From NCBI GenBank assembly GCA_017425245.1, contig JAFOOX010000023.1, forward strand, positions 1 to 40,655: a stretch of DNA of 40,655 bases. Direction: 5' to 3'. The position numbers and the translations under genes are program-made. Positions within the stretch are counted from its first letter, which is position 1, and each line of letters opens with the position of its first letter. The notes beneath the pieces were generated by a model that did no database searches, was not told the origin of the DNA, and saw only the letters and a program-made list of their open reading frames with translations. The stretch comes from Gammaproteobacteria bacterium (GTDB lineage: Bacteria > Pseudomonadota > Gammaproteobacteria > Enterobacterales > Neiellaceae). Below, piece after piece: positions 22,276-33,700 of the stretch.

Positions 22276-23621
22276 TCCTCGATAGCCTGTGGACTCTCCT
22301 TTCGTTTGTCGTTGCCATTGGTGTGCTGGTTACGGTGCATGAGTTTGGCCATTTCTACGTAGCTCGCCTGTGCGGCGTGAGGGTGTTGCGCTTCTCCATC
22401 GGTTTTGGCAAGGCGCTGTGGTCGCGTACCGATCGCCACGGTACCGAGTTCGTGGTGGCGCCTATCCCGCTGGGTGGTTACGTGCGCATGCTCGATGGCC
22501 GGGTGGATGAGGTCAGTGCGGCTGAGCGGCCCTACTGTTTTGATGCCAAGCCGGTTGGCCAGCGCATGGCCATTCTGGTGGCTGGCCCTGCCGCTAATCT
22601 GATCTTTGCCATCGCAGCGTTATGGCTGATTTTTGTGAATGGTGTCGACAGCGTTAAGCCTGTCGTGGGCGAAGTGGCCGCCGAGAGCATTGCCGCTCGC
22701 GCTGGCTTGATGGCGGGTGACCAGATTATCGCCGTCGGTTCTGCGGCAACCGCTGACTGGGAGGCCGTTGGCCTGCAGTTGGCTCCCTATCTTGGCCAGC
22801 AGGCAGCCACGATCCAGGTGGTTAACGCCGCTGGCGTGACGCGTCAGCTGCCTCTTCAATTGGGTGGCTGGCAGTTGGACAAAGAGGGTAACCTCTTCGG
22901 CTCGCTCGGCATCACCCCTTTTTATCCTGAGCCGCTGCTGGTTTTGGCCGCAGTGACCGAGGGGGGGGCAGGCCAAGCCGGCGGCTTGCGGGTGGGCGAC
23001 CGCCTGCTCAGCGCCAATGGCGAAGTCATTGAACGCTGGCGTGATTGGGTCCAGCTGATTCAGGCCAATGGTGGCCGTCCCTTGATGGTCGAGATTGAGC
23101 GGCAGGGTGAGCTTCTGACCATGTCACTGTTGCCTGAGTTGCGCGAGGTGGAAGGCGAACGTCGCGGCTATTTGGGGGTATCGCCAACCTTACAGCCTCT
23201 GCCTGAGTCGATGCGCATTACCATTGAGCATGGGCCGCTGGATGCCATTGGTGAAGCTGTGGCCCGTACGTGGCAGATCATCGTCCTCATTGTCAGTTTC
23301 CTCGGCAAGCTGATCACCGGCACCGTCGGTCTTGATACCCTGAGTGGCCCGATAGCCATAGCTCAAGGCGCTGGCGCCAGTGCCGATTCGGGCTGGGTCT
23401 ACTTTGTCGGTTTTCTCGCCCTTATCAGCATCAACCTCGGCATCATCAATCTGGTGCCACTGCCGGTGCTTGACGGCGGCCATCTGTTGTTTTTCCTGAT
23501 TGAGGCGATTCGCGGCAAAGCGGTGCCGGAACGCATCCAGGAGTTGGGTTTCAGACTGGGTTGGGGCATTCTTCTTGCGCTGATGTGCATCGCCCTGTTT
23601 AACGACATTACCCGCCTTTGA
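22272..23621 (+). CDS. rseP: Site-2 membrane protease RseP
   Basis: 449 residues (E. coli 450). An intramembrane zinc metalloprotease that cuts the anti-sigma factor RseA after DegS and so releases sigma-E; it also clears signal-peptide remnants. The zinc motif HEFGH is at 23-27 in the first membrane segment, and the third ligand Asp lies in [12 protein letters not shown] near residue 400. Two PDZ domains occupy about 115-310 ([20 protein letters not shown] and [20 protein letters not shown], split by the linker). ATG 22272 overlaps the dxr stop by 4 bp. Next comes bamA, whose product level is monitored by this stress pathway. Confidence 0.98.
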   Translation: MILDSLWTLLSFVVAIGVLVTVHEFGHFYVARLCGVRVLRFSIGFGKALWSRTDRHGTEFVVAPIPLGGYVRMLDGRVDEVSAAERPYCFDAKPVGQRMAILVAGPAANLIFAIAALWLIFVNGVDSVKPVVGEVAAESIAARAGLMAGDQIIAVGSAATADWEAVGLQLAPYLGQQAATIQVVNAAGVTRQLPLQLGGWQLDKEGNLFGSLGITPFYPEPLLVLAAVTEGGAGQAGGLRVGDRLLSANGEVIERWRDWVQLIQANGGRPLMVEIERQGELLTMSLLPELREVEGERRGYLGVSPTLQPLPESMRITIEHGPLDAIGEAVARTWQIIVLIVSFLGKLITGTVGLDTLSGPIAIAQGAGASADSGWVYFVGFLALISINLGIINLVPLPVLDGGHLLFFLIEAIRGKAVPERIQELGFRLGWGILLALMCIALFNDITRL

Positions 23622-23646
23622 CGGCGGGCCAGGAAAAGAACGACAC

Positions 23647-26106
23647 ATGCGGATGTTACGGTTGGTTTCTGGGGTTGTAGGCGGCTTGTGGCTGGCACAG
23701 GCGGGCGCCGCAGATTCCTTTGTGGTACGCGATATCGAAATCGAAGGATTGCAACGGGTGGCGCTGGGCGCCGCTTTGCTGCATGTGCCAGTGCGCGTGG
23801 GTGAGTCCCTTGATGCCGGCAAGATCCAGAAGCTGATTCGTTCGCTGTCGGGATCGGGCCACTTTGAGTCAGTCCAGGTGTTTCGCGATGGCGATACCTT
23901 GCTGATCGAGGTGCGAGAGCGTCCGACCATTGCCAGTGTGGTGTTCTCGGGCAATAAGGACATTCCGGACGATAAACTGCAGGAGACCCTAACCTCCAAC
24001 AACATCCGTGAAGGGGATCCGCTCGACCGTTCGTCGCTGGCAGGCCTTGAGAAGGCGATGGAGGAGTTTTACCACGGCGTCGGCAAGTACAATGCCAAGG
24101 TTCAGGCCATTGTGACGCCGCTGCCGCGCAACCGCGTTGACCTCAAATTTGTGTTTACCGAGGGTGAGTCGGCGGCCATTCGCCAGATCAACATCGTCGG
24201 TAACACCATCTTTAGTGATGAATTGCTGCAGCAGAATTTTGAACTCAAATCAGATGTGCCTTGGTGGCAGTTCCTCAGTTCAGACCGCTATGAGAAGCAG
24301 AAACTGCAGGGCGATATCGAAACCCTGACGACGTATTATCGCGACCGTGGCTATGTGCGTTTTGCGGTAGATTCGACCCAAGTCAGTCTGGCCCCCAATA
24401 AAGAGCAGGTCTATGTCACGCTGAATGTGACCGAGGGCGATCTGTACAAGGTTTCCACCATTCGCCTGGCCGGTAACCTGATCGACAAAGGTGAACAGTT
24501 GGAGCGACTGATCACGGTCAAGGCCGGCCAGACTTACAGTGCGGCCGATGTGACCCAGACCGAAGAGCTGATCAGCCGCTTTCTCGGCCGTTTTGGTTAT
24601 GCCTATCCCAAGGTGTCGACCATGCCGGAGATCGATGATGAGCGCAAGGAAGTGGCGCTGACCGTCTATGTCGAGCCGGGTAACCGCATCTATGTTCGCC
24701 GTATCAACTTCTTTGGTAACCATGTCACCAAGGATGAGGTATTGCGCCGCGAGATGCGCCAGATGGAGGGTTCTTGGCTGTCAGAGCAACAGCTGGAAAC
24801 CAGCAAGATCCGTTTGAACCGACTGGGCTTTTTCGAGACTGCCGATTACAAGGTCAACCGTCTTGGTGACGCACCAGACTTGGTAGATGTGGATGTGTCG
24901 GTTAAAGAGCAGCAGACTGGCCAGTTCAATGCTGGTGTTGGTTTTGGTACCAGCAGTGGCCTGTCGTTCCAACTGGGGGTGTCGCAGAACAACTTCCTCG
25001 GCAGTGGCGATAGCGTCAGCCTGCAGGGCTCGCGCAATGTCTACCAGAAAACGGTCGATCTGAGTTATCGCGATCCCTATTTCACCGTCGATGGGGTGAG
25101 CCTGGGTGGTCGAGTGTTCTATTCCGAGTTTGATGCCAACAATGCCAATCTGGTGAGCTACAACAACAGTAGCTACGGGCTGTCGGTGCCTTTCGGTTTT
25201 CCGATCAATGAAACCGACCGTATCAACACCGGTTTTGGCTACACCCACAACTCGCTGTCTCAACTTGAGCCTTACGATCAGATTCTGAAGTTCTACTACC
25301 TTTATGGCAGTGATCAGAATCCTAACGAGTCGTTAGAGTTTGACAGCTTTAGCCTCAATTTGGGCTGGGAGCGGAACCGTCTTAACAAGGGCATCTTCGC
25401 CACCGAAGGCTACTACCATAACGTCAGTGGCGAGATCACTGTTCCTGTTGGTGATGACCTGCAGTACTTCCGTACTGAGTATGAAGGTCGAGTCTATTTC
25501 CCGCTGAACCGTAGCCACAGCTTCTCGCTGATGTTCAAGGGTAACCTCGGCTACGGGAACGGCTACGGCAGCCTGGATGGCAATGACCATATCATGCCGT
25601 TCTGGAAGTACTTCCGTGCCGGTGGTGTTGAGTCGATTCGTGGCTTCTCCAGCAACACAATCGGCCCGCGCGCCATCCTGCGCGACCATAGAGAGTTGCC
25701 CGGGCCAGGGGGTGGTATCACGCTGCCTAATGACGAAGATATGGTGAGTGTCAGCAGTAACTCGTTGGGTGGTAATGCCATGGCGTCGGCCACGGTGGAG
25801 CTGTTTGTGCCGACCCCGTTCCTCGATGAGTCTTATAACAACTCGGTACGTACCAGCTTGTTCTTTGACATCGGCAACGTCTGGGATACTGAGTTCAACT
25901 ACGATGCTTACACCGTACTCAGTGCTGATGAGCTGGCCAAAATCGATGATTACTCGGTTCCAGGCCGCATCCGTTATTCGGCGGGTCTGTCAGTACAATG
26001 GTATTCACCGATGGGGCCAATGATCTTCTCGCTGGCCAAACCGCTGAAAAAGTACGAGTACGATGAGAGCGAGGTATTCGGATTCACCGTAGGCCGCACT
26101 TTCTGA
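23647..26106 (+). CDS. bamA: Outer membrane assembly factor BamA
   Basis: 819 residues (E. coli 810). The essential core of the BAM complex, which inserts beta-barrel proteins into the outer membrane. Signal peptide 1-21 with cleavage near AGA-ADSF. Five POTRA domains follow (about 25-430; the first starts FVVRDIEIEGLQRV and the last RINFFGNHVTKDEVLRR). The 16-stranded barrel covers the rest, with the conserved IRGF of loop 6 in GGVESIRGFSSN, and it ends in the beta-signal FGFTVGRTF with a terminal Phe. ATG 23647 is used; an ATG two codons later is equally possible. AGGAAA lies 12 nt upstream. Confidence 0.98.
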   Translation: MRMLRLVSGVVGGLWLAQAGAADSFVVRDIEIEGLQRVALGAALLHVPVRVGESLDAGKIQKLIRSLSGSGHFESVQVFRDGDTLLIEVRERPTIASVVFSGNKDIPDDKLQETLTSNNIREGDPLDRSSLAGLEKAMEEFYHGVGKYNAKVQAIVTPLPRNRVDLKFVFTEGESAAIRQINIVGNTIFSDELLQQNFELKSDVPWWQFLSSDRYEKQKLQGDIETLTTYYRDRGYVRFAVDSTQVSLAPNKEQVYVTLNVTEGDLYKVSTIRLAGNLIDKGEQLERLITVKAGQTYSAADVTQTEELISRFLGRFGYAYPKVSTMPEIDDERKEVALTVYVEPGNRIYVRRINFFGNHVTKDEVLRREMRQMEGSWLSEQQLETSKIRLNRLGFFETADYKVNRLGDAPDLVDVDVSVKEQQTGQFNAGVGFGTSSGLSFQLGVSQNNFLGSGDSVSLQGSRNVYQKTVDLSYRDPYFTVDGVSLGGRVFYSEFDANNANLVSYNNSSYGLSVPFGFPINETDRINTGFGYTHNSLSQLEPYDQILKFYYLYGSDQNPNESLEFDSFSLNLGWERNRLNKGIFATEGYYHNVSGEITVPVGDDLQYFRTEYEGRVYFPLNRSHSFSLMFKGNLGYGNGYGSLDGNDHIMPFWKYFRAGGVESIRGFSSNTIGPRAILRDHRELPGPGGGITLPNDEDMVSVSSNSLGGNAMASATVELFVPTPFLDESYNNSVRTSLFFDIGNVWDTEFNYDAYTVLSADELAKIDDYSVPGRIRYSAGLSVQWYSPMGPMIFSLAKPLKKYEYDESEVFGFTVGRTF

Positions 26107-26117
26107 TACGTCCTCTG

Positions 26118-26134
26118 GCCGCCCGTCGGGCGGC
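26118..26134. terminator. Hairpin between bamA and skp
   Basis: Perfect GCCGCCC/GGGCGGC stem with a GTC triloop, 12 bp after bamA. No T-tract follows on the plus strand, so it may trim or stabilise the bamA message end without ending transcription. Confidence 0.4.
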
Positions 26135-26190
26135 GGTGTAGATTGGCTGCGGCTCGCGCGGGTCGCGTTTTTAAGCAAAGGAGCATGGTC

Positions 26191-26691
26191 TTGAACAAGT
26201 TGATGATGGGCGTCGTGGCGGCGCTGATGCTGGTTTCCGGTTCGGCTCTGGCCGAGATTAAGGTGGGTGTGGTTGATGTGCCGCTGGTACTGAGCAAGCT
26301 GCCGCAGAAAGACGAGATTGGTGAGCGCCTGAAGAAAGAGTTTGCCGACCGTGTGCAGAAGGTCGAGAAACTGCGCAAGGACCTGGAGTCCCTGGACGCC
26401 AAACTGCAGAAAGATGGCGCGCTGATGTCCGAAACCGAGCAGTCAGAGCAGGTACGTAAAGCCAAGTCGCTGCAGGCCCAGCTGCAGATCGAAGGTCAAT
26501 CGCTAGAGGACGACAGCCGTCGTCGTCAGGCAGAAGAACGCAACACATTGCTTCAGAAAGTAAAAGTTGCGATTGATGCGGTTGCTGCGCGTGAAGGTTA
26601 CGACGTCATCCTGCAAGGCGGCGGTGTGGTTTACGCCAAGCCCGAAATGGATCTGTCGGAAAAGGTGATCGCCGAGATTACCAAGAAGTAA
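26191..26691 (+). CDS. skp: Periplasmic chaperone Skp (OmpH family)
   Basis: 166 residues. A trimeric periplasmic holdase that receives unfolded outer-membrane proteins from the Sec system and hands them to BAM. The signal peptide has the hydrophobic core MMGVVAALMLVSGSALA and cleavage before EIKVG. The body is a long charged coiled coil (about 45-125) between beta strands (IKVGVVDVPLVLS at the start, YDVILQGGGVVYA near the end). The start is probably TTG 26191, because AAAGGAG (26177-26183) lies 7 nt upstream; the alternative ATG at 26185 leaves only 1 nt after the ribosome-binding site. Its place between bamA and lpxD is conserved. Confidence 0.95.
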   Translation: MNKLMMGVVAALMLVSGSALAEIKVGVVDVPLVLSKLPQKDEIGERLKKEFADRVQKVEKLRKDLESLDAKLQKDGALMSETEQSEQVRKAKSLQAQLQIEGQSLEDDSRRRQAEERNTLLQKVKVAIDAVAAREGYDVILQGGGVVYAKPEMDLSEKVIAEITKK

Positions 26692-26697
26692 CTTGCC

Positions 26698-27756
26698 ATG
26701 ATCACCCTGACCCTGGGCGCCATCGCGGCGCAGCTGGGCGCGGTGCTGGAAGGGCCGGCTGATCTTGAGATCACCGGCCTTGCCACTTTGGAGGCAGCGA
26801 CCAGCGGTCAGCTTAGCTTCCTCGCCAACCCCAAATACAAACAGCAGCTAAAAACCACAGCCGCCTCGGCGGTGCTGGTCAGTCCGGCCGATCGTAGCCA
26901 CTGTCCGGTGGCGGCGCTGGTGATCGATAACCCTTATCTGGCTTATGCCCGCCTGTCGTTGCTGTTTGAACAGCAGCCGCGCCCGGTCGGCATTCACCCC
27001 ACCGCCGTGCTCGGGCAGGATGTGGTGATCGGGGCCGACGTTGCCATTGGCCCCTATGCCGTGGTCGGCGACGGGGTAGCGCTGGGCGACGGGGTGACCC
27101 TCGACGCGCATGTTGTTGTTGGAGACGACGCCTGCATCGGCGCCCGCACGCGTCTGTATCCACAAGTGACCCTCTATCCGCGGGTAGTGGTCGGAACAGA
27201 TTGCCGCATCCTGAGCGGTGCCGTAGTCGGCGCTGATGGCTTTGGTTACGCCAATGAGCGGGGCAAATGGGTACGTATTGCCCAGTTGGGCAGTGTCCGT
27301 ATTGGCGACCGGGTTGAGATTGGTGCCAATACCACCATCGATCGCGGGGCGCTGGATGACACCGTGATCGACAGCGATGTGATCATCGATAACCAAGTAC
27401 AGATCGCTCATAACGTGCGTATCGGCCAGGGTACGGCCATCGCCGGTGCCACTGTCATCGCCGGTAGCACCACCGTCGGCAAATACTGCGTATTTGGCGG
27501 CGCTTGCGCCGTCAACGGCCATATCGAGATTGGTGATGGTCAGCAGTTCACCGGCATGAGCATGGTGATGAAGGGATTCAAGGAGCCAGGGGTTTATTCC
27601 TCCGGCGTCCACGCCGCCCCCAACCGCGAGTGGCGCAAAAACTCCGCGCGCTTTGCCCAGCTCGACGAGCTGTTCCGCCGGGTCAAACAGCTGGAACAGC
27701 AGCTCGCCGATGCAGGCGCACAACCTTCTACAGATGCTGACTCCCAGGGAGACTGA
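26698..27756 (+). CDS. lpxD: UDP-3-O-(3-hydroxyacyl)glucosamine N-acyltransferase
   Basis: 352 residues (E. coli 341). The third step of lipid A synthesis, N-acylation from hydroxyacyl-ACP. An N-terminal uridine-binding domain (1-100; [14 protein letters not shown]) precedes a left-handed beta helix of hexapeptide repeats (about 105-300). The catalytic His sits in [28 protein letters not shown] and [10 protein letters not shown] lie at the exit of the helix, followed by a helical tail with [22 protein letters not shown] 26698 is 6 nt after the skp stop. The spacing and order with fabZ-lpxA-lpxB match E. coli. Confidence 0.98.
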   Translation: MITLTLGAIAAQLGAVLEGPADLEITGLATLEAATSGQLSFLANPKYKQQLKTTAASAVLVSPADRSHCPVAALVIDNPYLAYARLSLLFEQQPRPVGIHPTAVLGQDVVIGADVAIGPYAVVGDGVALGDGVTLDAHVVVGDDACIGARTRLYPQVTLYPRVVVGTDCRILSGAVVGADGFGYANERGKWVRIAQLGSVRIGDRVEIGANTTIDRGALDDTVIDSDVIIDNQVQIAHNVRIGQGTAIAGATVIAGSTTVGKYCVFGGACAVNGHIEIGDGQQFTGMSMVMKGFKEPGVYSSGVHAAPNREWRKNSARFAQLDELFRRVKQLEQQLADAGAQPSTDADSQGD

Positions 27757-27758
27757 CG

Positions 27759-28220
27759 TTGTCTACTGAAACTCAAAACAACATGCTGGATATCCAGCAG
27801 ATCCTCAAGGCACTGCCGCACCGCTACCCGTTCCTGCTGATCGACCGGGTTCTGAGTTACGAGGTGTCCAAGAGTCTCCACGCCATCAAGAACGTCAGCT
27901 ATAACGAGCAGTTCTTTCAGGGCCATTTTCCGGTCAAGCCGGTGATGCCGGGGGTGTTGATCCTTGAAGCCATGGCCCAGGCCACTGGTGTGCTCGGTTA
28001 TCTGAGCTACAGCGACAAACCGGGCGACAGCACCATCTACTATTTCGCTACCCTTGATAATGTCCGCTTCAAGAAACCGGTGGTGCCGGGTGATCAGCTG
28101 CACATCAAGGTCGAGTTCATCCGCGAGCGTCAGGGCATGGCCAAGTTCAATGCCGTGGCTGAAGTGGACGGTGCTGTGGTCTGTACCGCTGAAATCATGT
28201 GCGCACGACGAGAGGCCTAA
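27759..28220 (+). CDS. fabZ: 3-hydroxyacyl-ACP dehydratase FabZ
   Basis: 153 residues (E. coli 151). A hot-dog fold dehydratase of type II fatty-acid synthesis. The catalytic His and Glu lie in [23 protein letters not shown] (His in GHFP, Glu in LEAMAQ). [14 protein letters not shown] at the N-terminus and [11 protein letters not shown] are also diagnostic. The start is TTG 27759, 3 nt after the lpxD stop, with AGGGAG upstream; the first ATG (27783) would remove residues that align with the family. Its place among lpx genes reflects the shared hydroxyacyl-ACP pool. Confidence 0.97.
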   Translation: MSTETQNNMLDIQQILKALPHRYPFLLIDRVLSYEVSKSLHAIKNVSYNEQFFQGHFPVKPVMPGVLILEAMAQATGVLGYLSYSDKPGDSTIYYFATLDNVRFKKPVVPGDQLHIKVEFIRERQGMAKFNAVAEVDGAVVCTAEIMCARREA

Positions 28221-28223
28221 GCC

Positions 28224-29003
28224 ATGAGCAACATCCCCCTGATCCATCCGACCGCCATCATTGAACCGGGCGCCCAGCTTGGCACTAATGTGCGGGTGGG
28301 CCCCTACAGCTATATTGCCGCTGATGTGGTTATCGGCGACGACTGCGAGATTGGCTCTCATGTGGTGATCAAGGGGCCAACGCGACTCGGCAAAGCCAAC
28401 CGCATCTTCCAGTTCGCCTCGGTGGGTGAGGAGTGTCAGGACAAGAAGTACCGTGGCGAGCCGACTCAGCTGGTGATGGGCGATCGCAACGTGGTCCGCG
28501 AGTGCGTCACCATCCATCGCGGCACGGTTCAGGATCAGGGGCTGACCAGCATCGGCAGCGACAACCTGTTCATGGCCTATGTTCATATCGCCCACGACTG
28601 TGTGGTCGGCAACAACGTGATCCTCGCCAACTGCGCTACGTTGGCCGGCCATGTCAAGATTGAAGACTGGGTGATTGTCGGTGGCATGAGCGCTTTCCAC
28701 CAGTTCAACCGGGTTGGTGCTCATGCCTTTGTGGCTGGCGGCAGTGCGGTGCGTAAGGATATTCCCCCCTATGTGATGGCCCAGAACGACAATGCCCACG
28801 GTATCAACGCCGAGGGGCTCAAACGGCGTGGCTTTAGCGCCGATCAGATCGGTGCCCTGCGTCAGGCATACCGTATTCTTTACCGTCAAGGGTTGACCTT
28901 GGCCGAAGCGATGCCGCAGCTGGCTGAACTGGCCGAGAAGTCGGTGGAAGTGGCGCCTTTTGTCGAGTTCCTGCGCCATGCTGAACGGGGTATTGTGCGT
29001 TGA
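28224..29003 (+). CDS. lpxA: UDP-N-acetylglucosamine acyltransferase
   Basis: 259 residues (E. coli 262). The first step of lipid A synthesis, 3-O-acylation of UDP-GlcNAc by hydroxyacyl-ACP. A left-handed beta helix of hexapeptide repeats fills 5-185 (IHPTAIIEPGAQLGTNVRVG at the start). The catalytic base is the second His of VHIAHDCVVGNN (His125 in E. coli). The C-terminal helical domain includes INAEGLKRRGFSADQI and ends RGIVR. ATG 28224 is 3 nt after the fabZ stop. Its stop codon shares one base with the start of lpxB. Confidence 0.98.
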   Translation: MSNIPLIHPTAIIEPGAQLGTNVRVGPYSYIAADVVIGDDCEIGSHVVIKGPTRLGKANRIFQFASVGEECQDKKYRGEPTQLVMGDRNVVRECVTIHRGTVQDQGLTSIGSDNLFMAYVHIAHDCVVGNNVILANCATLAGHVKIEDWVIVGGMSAFHQFNRVGAHAFVAGGSAVRKDIPPYVMAQNDNAHGINAEGLKRRGFSADQIGALRQAYRILYRQGLTLAEAMPQLAELAEKSVEVAPFVEFLRHAERGIVR

Positions 29004-30190
29004 TGGTTGGCACTATCGCAGATCACTTGGCACAGCCTGGAGCACCAGCCAGCGGTCCTGTCATTGCCCTGATCGCCGGAGAACTCTCCGGCGATTTGTT
29101 AGGGGGCGGGCTGATCGAGGCTCTGGCACCGCAGCTGCCCGGTGCCCGTTTTGTCGGTATCGGTGGTGAGCGGATGCAGGCCGCTGGACTGACCAGCCTG
29201 TTTCCGCTCGACGCGCTGTCGGTGATGGGGGTGGTGGATGTGCTCAAGGCGCTGCCTCGGCTGCTGCGGCTGCGCCGCGAGCTGATCGCCCAGCTCAAGG
29301 CGCTCAAGCCGGCCGTGGTCATCGGCATCGATGCGCCCGATTTCAATATCGGGGTTGAACTGCGCCTGCGCCGCGCCGGCATCCCCACCATTCATTATGT
29401 CAGCCCCTCGGTGTGGGCATGGCGGCCGAAACGGGTGTTCAAGATCGCCAAGGCGGTGGACCGGGTGCTCTGCCTGCTGCCGTTCGAGAAGGCCTTTTAT
29501 GACCGCCACCAGGTGGCCGCTGATTTTGTCGGCCATCCGATGGCCGACGAGATCCCGCTGCAACCCGATGTCGCCGCTGCCCGTGAGACCCTGGGGCTGA
29601 ACCCGCCAGCTAAGCTGGTGGCGTTGCTGCCGGGCAGTCGCAAAGGTGAAGTGGGGCTGCTGGCGCCGCTGTTCGCCGCCGTGGCTGCTCGTCTGCATGC
29701 CGCCGATCCTAGCCTTAGCTTTGTCATTCCGCTGGCCCACGCCGGGCTGGAGCCGCTGGTCAAGGCCGCACTGGCGCCCCATCCGCAATTGCCGGTGACC
29801 CTCACCCTGCGCCAGAGCCGGGCCACTATCACCAGCGCCGATCTGGTGCTGCTTGCCTCTGGCACCGCCACTCTGGAAACCATGCTGCTGAAAAAGCCGA
29901 TGGTGGTGGCCTATCGTTTTCACCCGTTCAACTACTGGCTGGCGCGCAAGCTGGTCAAACTTAGCCATTTCTCGTTGCCCAACCTGCTGGCGGGCGAAAC
30001 TCTGGTGCCCGAGTTTTTGCAGGATGATGCCAGCGAGCTGAGCCTCTGCTCAGCCCTGAGCGAGCGCCTGTACGGTGACAACAGTGCCCTGTTGGCCCGC
30101 TTCAGCGAGCTGCATCTGCAGCTTAAACGTGACGCCAGCGCCCGCGCTGCCGCTGCGGTGATGGATCTACTCAAGGGCAGGGCGGGTTGA
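29003..30190 (+). CDS. lpxB: Lipid A disaccharide synthase
   Basis: 395 residues. A GT19 glycosyltransferase that joins lipid X with UDP-2,3-diacylglucosamine to form the lipid A disaccharide at the inner membrane. [17 protein letters not shown] near residue 22 and [10 protein letters not shown] form the first Rossmann part; [38 protein letters not shown] and [20 protein letters not shown] are typical. The product has an N-terminal extension of some 15 residues before the first strand compared with the E. coli protein. ATG 29003 overlaps the lpxA stop by one base, and the rnhB start overlaps this stop by one base. Confidence 0.97.
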   Translation: MVGTIADHLAQPGAPASGPVIALIAGELSGDLLGGGLIEALAPQLPGARFVGIGGERMQAAGLTSLFPLDALSVMGVVDVLKALPRLLRLRRELIAQLKALKPAVVIGIDAPDFNIGVELRLRRAGIPTIHYVSPSVWAWRPKRVFKIAKAVDRVLCLLPFEKAFYDRHQVAADFVGHPMADEIPLQPDVAAARETLGLNPPAKLVALLPGSRKGEVGLLAPLFAAVAARLHAADPSLSFVIPLAHAGLEPLVKAALAPHPQLPVTLTLRQSRATITSADLVLLASGTATLETMLLKKPMVVAYRFHPFNYWLARKLVKLSHFSLPNLLAGETLVPEFLQDDASELSLCSALSERLYGDNSALLARFSELHLQLKRDASARAAAAVMDLLKGRAG

Positions 30191-30771
30191 TGGTCACCCT
30201 GATTGCCGGTGTAGATGAAGTAGGGCGCGGCCCGCTGGTGGGCGATGTGGTCACGGCCGCAGTGATCCTGGACCCGGCGCGGCCGATTGCCGGCCTCAAC
30301 GATTCGAAGAAACTCAGCGCCCGCAAGCGTGAGGCGCTGGCTCTGGAAATCCGCGACAAGGCGCTGGCCTTTGCCATCGCCCGCGCCAGCGTGGCCGAGA
30401 TCGACAGCCTCAATATCCTCCATGCCACCATGCTGGCAATGCAGCGGGCGGTGCTGGCGCTGCCGCTGCAGCCGACGCTGGTGCTGGTCGATGGCAATCG
30501 TGCGCCGCAGCTGCCGATGGCGGTACAGACTCTGGTCGGTGGCGATGGCCGCGAACCGGCCATCAGTGCCGCCTCGATTCTGGCCAAAGTGACCCGCGAT
30601 GCTGAAATGGCCGAACTGGCGCTGCGCTACCCCGCCTATGGCTTTGACCGCCACAAGGGATATCCCACCGCCGAGCATCTGGCGGCGCTGGCCGTCCATG
30701 GCGCGCTGGCCGAACATCGACACAGTTTCCGGCCGGTGGCCGAGGTACTGGGCCAACAGGAGCTGTGCTGA
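30190..30771 (+). CDS. rnhB: Ribonuclease HII
   Basis: 193 residues (E. coli 198). It removes single ribonucleotides from DNA and RNA in RNA-DNA hybrids. The catalytic acidic residues lie in [10 protein letters not shown] (Asp9 and Glu10), LVDGN (Asp) and AKVTRDAEM (Asp). DEVGRG replaces the more common [20 protein letters not shown] and [14 protein letters not shown] are also family blocks. ATG 30190 overlaps the lpxB stop by one base and its stop overlaps the dnaE start by one base, so lpxB-rnhB-dnaE are tightly coupled. Confidence 0.98.
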   Translation: MVTLIAGVDEVGRGPLVGDVVTAAVILDPARPIAGLNDSKKLSARKREALALEIRDKALAFAIARASVAEIDSLNILHATMLAMQRAVLALPLQPTLVLVDGNRAPQLPMAVQTLVGGDGREPAISAASILAKVTRDAEMAELALRYPAYGFDRHKGYPTAEHLAALAVHGALAEHRHSFRPVAEVLGQQELC

Positions 30772-33700
30772 TGGCTGAACCTGCCTTTGTGCATCTGCGC
30801 ATCCATTCCGATTTCTCCATGGTCGATGGTCTGGCCAACGTCAAAGGGCTGGTCAAGAAGGCCAAGGCACTCAAGATGCCAGCGCTGGCGATCACCGATC
30901 AGGGCAACCTCTGTGGCCTGGTCCGCTATTTCGGCGCGGCCATGGGCGAGGGGCTCAAGCCGCTGGTGGGTGCTGATCTCTGGCTGCAGTCGGCGGATTT
31001 GGGCGAGCAGCTTTACCGCCTGACGGCCCTGTGTATCGACAATCAGGGTTACGCCAACCTCACCGAGCTGATCTCGCGCTCCTACCTGCGCCCGCGCATC
31101 CAGAACAAGCCGGTGGTCGATCAGGCCTGGCTGGCGGAGCTCAATGGCGGCCTGCTGCTGCTCTCCGGCGGGCGCGAAGGCGATATCGGCATCGCCCTGC
31201 TCAAGGGCAATGACACCCTGCTGGCACGAGCGCTCGGTTTTTACGAGCGCCATTTTACCGACCGTTTTTATCTCGAACTGCTGCGCACCGGCCGCCCCGA
31301 CGAAGAGCGTTACCTGCATCTGGCGGTGGCTTTGGCCGCCGCCAACGAACTGCCAGTGGTGGCGACCAACGAGGTGATGTTTGGCAGCCGTGACGATTTT
31401 GAAGCCCATGAGGTGCGGGTGGCCATCCATGATGGCTACACCCTTGATGACAATCGCCGACCGCGTCGTTACAGCGCCGAGCAGTACCTCAAGCCGGCGG
31501 CCGAGATGGCCGAGCTGTTTGCCGACATTCCCGAGGCGCTGGAGAACAGCGTCGAGATCGCCAAACGCTGTAACGTCAGCCTGCGTCTGGGTGAATACTT
31601 CCTGCCCAACTTCCCCACCGGCGAACTGACCACCGAAGAGTTTCTGGTGGTGGAATCGCAAAAGGGGCTGGAGGAGCGTCTCGAATTTCTTTTCCCTGAT
31701 GCGGCGGTGCGTGCCGAGAAGCGCCCCCCCTACGACCAGCGCCTTGAGATTGAGCTCAAGGTGATCAACCAGATGGGGTTTCCCGGCTACTTCTTGATCG
31801 TGGCCGAGTTTATCCAGTGGTCGAAAGATAACGGCATTCCGGTGGGGCCGGGGCGTGGCTCGGGTGCCGGCTCGCTGGTGGCCTACGCGCTGAAAATTAC
31901 CGATCTCGATCCCCTGGCCTTTGACCTGCTGTTCGAACGCTTTTTGAACCCCGAACGTGTCTCCATGCCTGACTTCGATATCGACTTCTGCATGGACAGG
32001 CGCGACGAGGTGATCGATCACGTGGCCGAGCTGTACGGCCGCTCGGCGGTGTCGCAGATCATCACCTTCGGGTCGCTGGCCGCCAAGGCCGCGATCCGCG
32101 ACGTGGGCCGGGTGCTGGGCAAGGGTTACGGCTTTGTCGATCGCATCTCCAAGCTGGTGCCGGGCGATCCGGGCATGACTCTGGCCAAGGCGTTCGAAGA
32201 AGAGCCACGGCTGAAGGAGCTGTACGACGCCGACGAGGAGGTGCGCGATGTGATCGACATGGCGCGCAAACTCGAAGGGGTGACCCGCAACGCCGGCAAA
32301 CACGCCGGTGGGGTGGTGATCGCGCCCACCAAGATCACCGACTTCGCGCCGCTTTATTGCGACGATCAGGGCAACAACCCGGTCACCCAGTTCGACAAGA
32401 ACGACGTTGAATACGCCGGGCTGGTCAAGTTCGACTTTCTCGGTCTGCGCACCCTGACCATCATCCAGTGGGCGCTGGAGATGATTAATCCGCGCAATGA
32501 GCAGCGCGGCAAGGCGCTGGTCGATATCGCCGCCATTCCGCTGGATGACGCCGCCAGCTTCCGCCTGCTCAAGGCGGCCAAGACCACGGCCGTGTTCCAG
32601 CTTGAATCGCGCGGCATGAAGAACCTGATCCAGAAGATGCAGCCTGACTGCTTCGAGGACATGATCGCACTGGTCGCCCTGTTCCGGCCGGGGCCACTTG
32701 ATTCCGGCATGGTCGATAACTTTATCGAGCGTAAGCATGGCAAAGAGGCCATCGCTTACCCCGATGCCCAGTACCAGCACGACTGTCTCAAACCGATCCT
32801 GCAGCCGACCTACGGCATCATCGTCTATCAGGAACAGGTGATGCAGATCGCCCAGGAGCTGGCCGGCTACTCGCTGGGTGGCGCCGACCTGCTGCGCCGC
32901 GCCATGGGCAAGAAAAAGCCCGAGGAGATGGCCAAGCAGCGCGAGTTCTTCGCCGATGGCGCCCGCGGCAAGGGCATTGATCCGGATCTGGCCACCAAGA
33001 TCTTTGATCTGGTGGAGAAGTTCGCAGGTTACGGCTTCAACAAATCGCACTCGGCGGCCTACGCGCTGGTCTCCTATCAGACCCTGTGGCTGAAAGCCCA
33101 TTACCCGGCCGAATTTATGGCGGCGGTGATGTCGGCCGATATGGACAACACCGACAAGATCGTCGGTCTGGTCGAGGAGTGTCATGATCTCGGCCTGACT
33201 GTGATCCCGCCGGATGTGAACTGCTGCCAGTACCGTTTCACCGTCAACGACGAAGGGCAGGTGGTCTATGGCATCGGCGCCATCAAAGGGGTGGGTGAGG
33301 GGCCAGTGGAGGCGATCATCGACGCCCGCCGTGAGGGTGGGCCGTTCCGCGATCTCTTCGATTTCTGTGCCCGCGTCGATACCAAGAAGGTCAACAAGCG
33401 CACCCTGGAACAGCTGATCCGTGGCGGCGCCATGGATCGCCTCGGCCCCCATCGGGCGGCCCTGGCGGCAGCGCTGGATGACGCCCTCAAGGCGGCCGAT
33501 CAGCAGAACAAGGCGGCGGCCATCGGCCAGGTCGATCTGTTCGGCAACCTGCTGGGTGGCTGTGAGCAGGAATCGGTGGTCAGTTTTCCCGAGGTACCGC
33601 GCTGGCCGGACGAGGTCTGGCTGCAGGGCGAGCTGGAGACGCTCGGCCTCTACCTCACCGGCCATCCGATCAACCGCTATCTGCCGGAACTCAAGGCGAT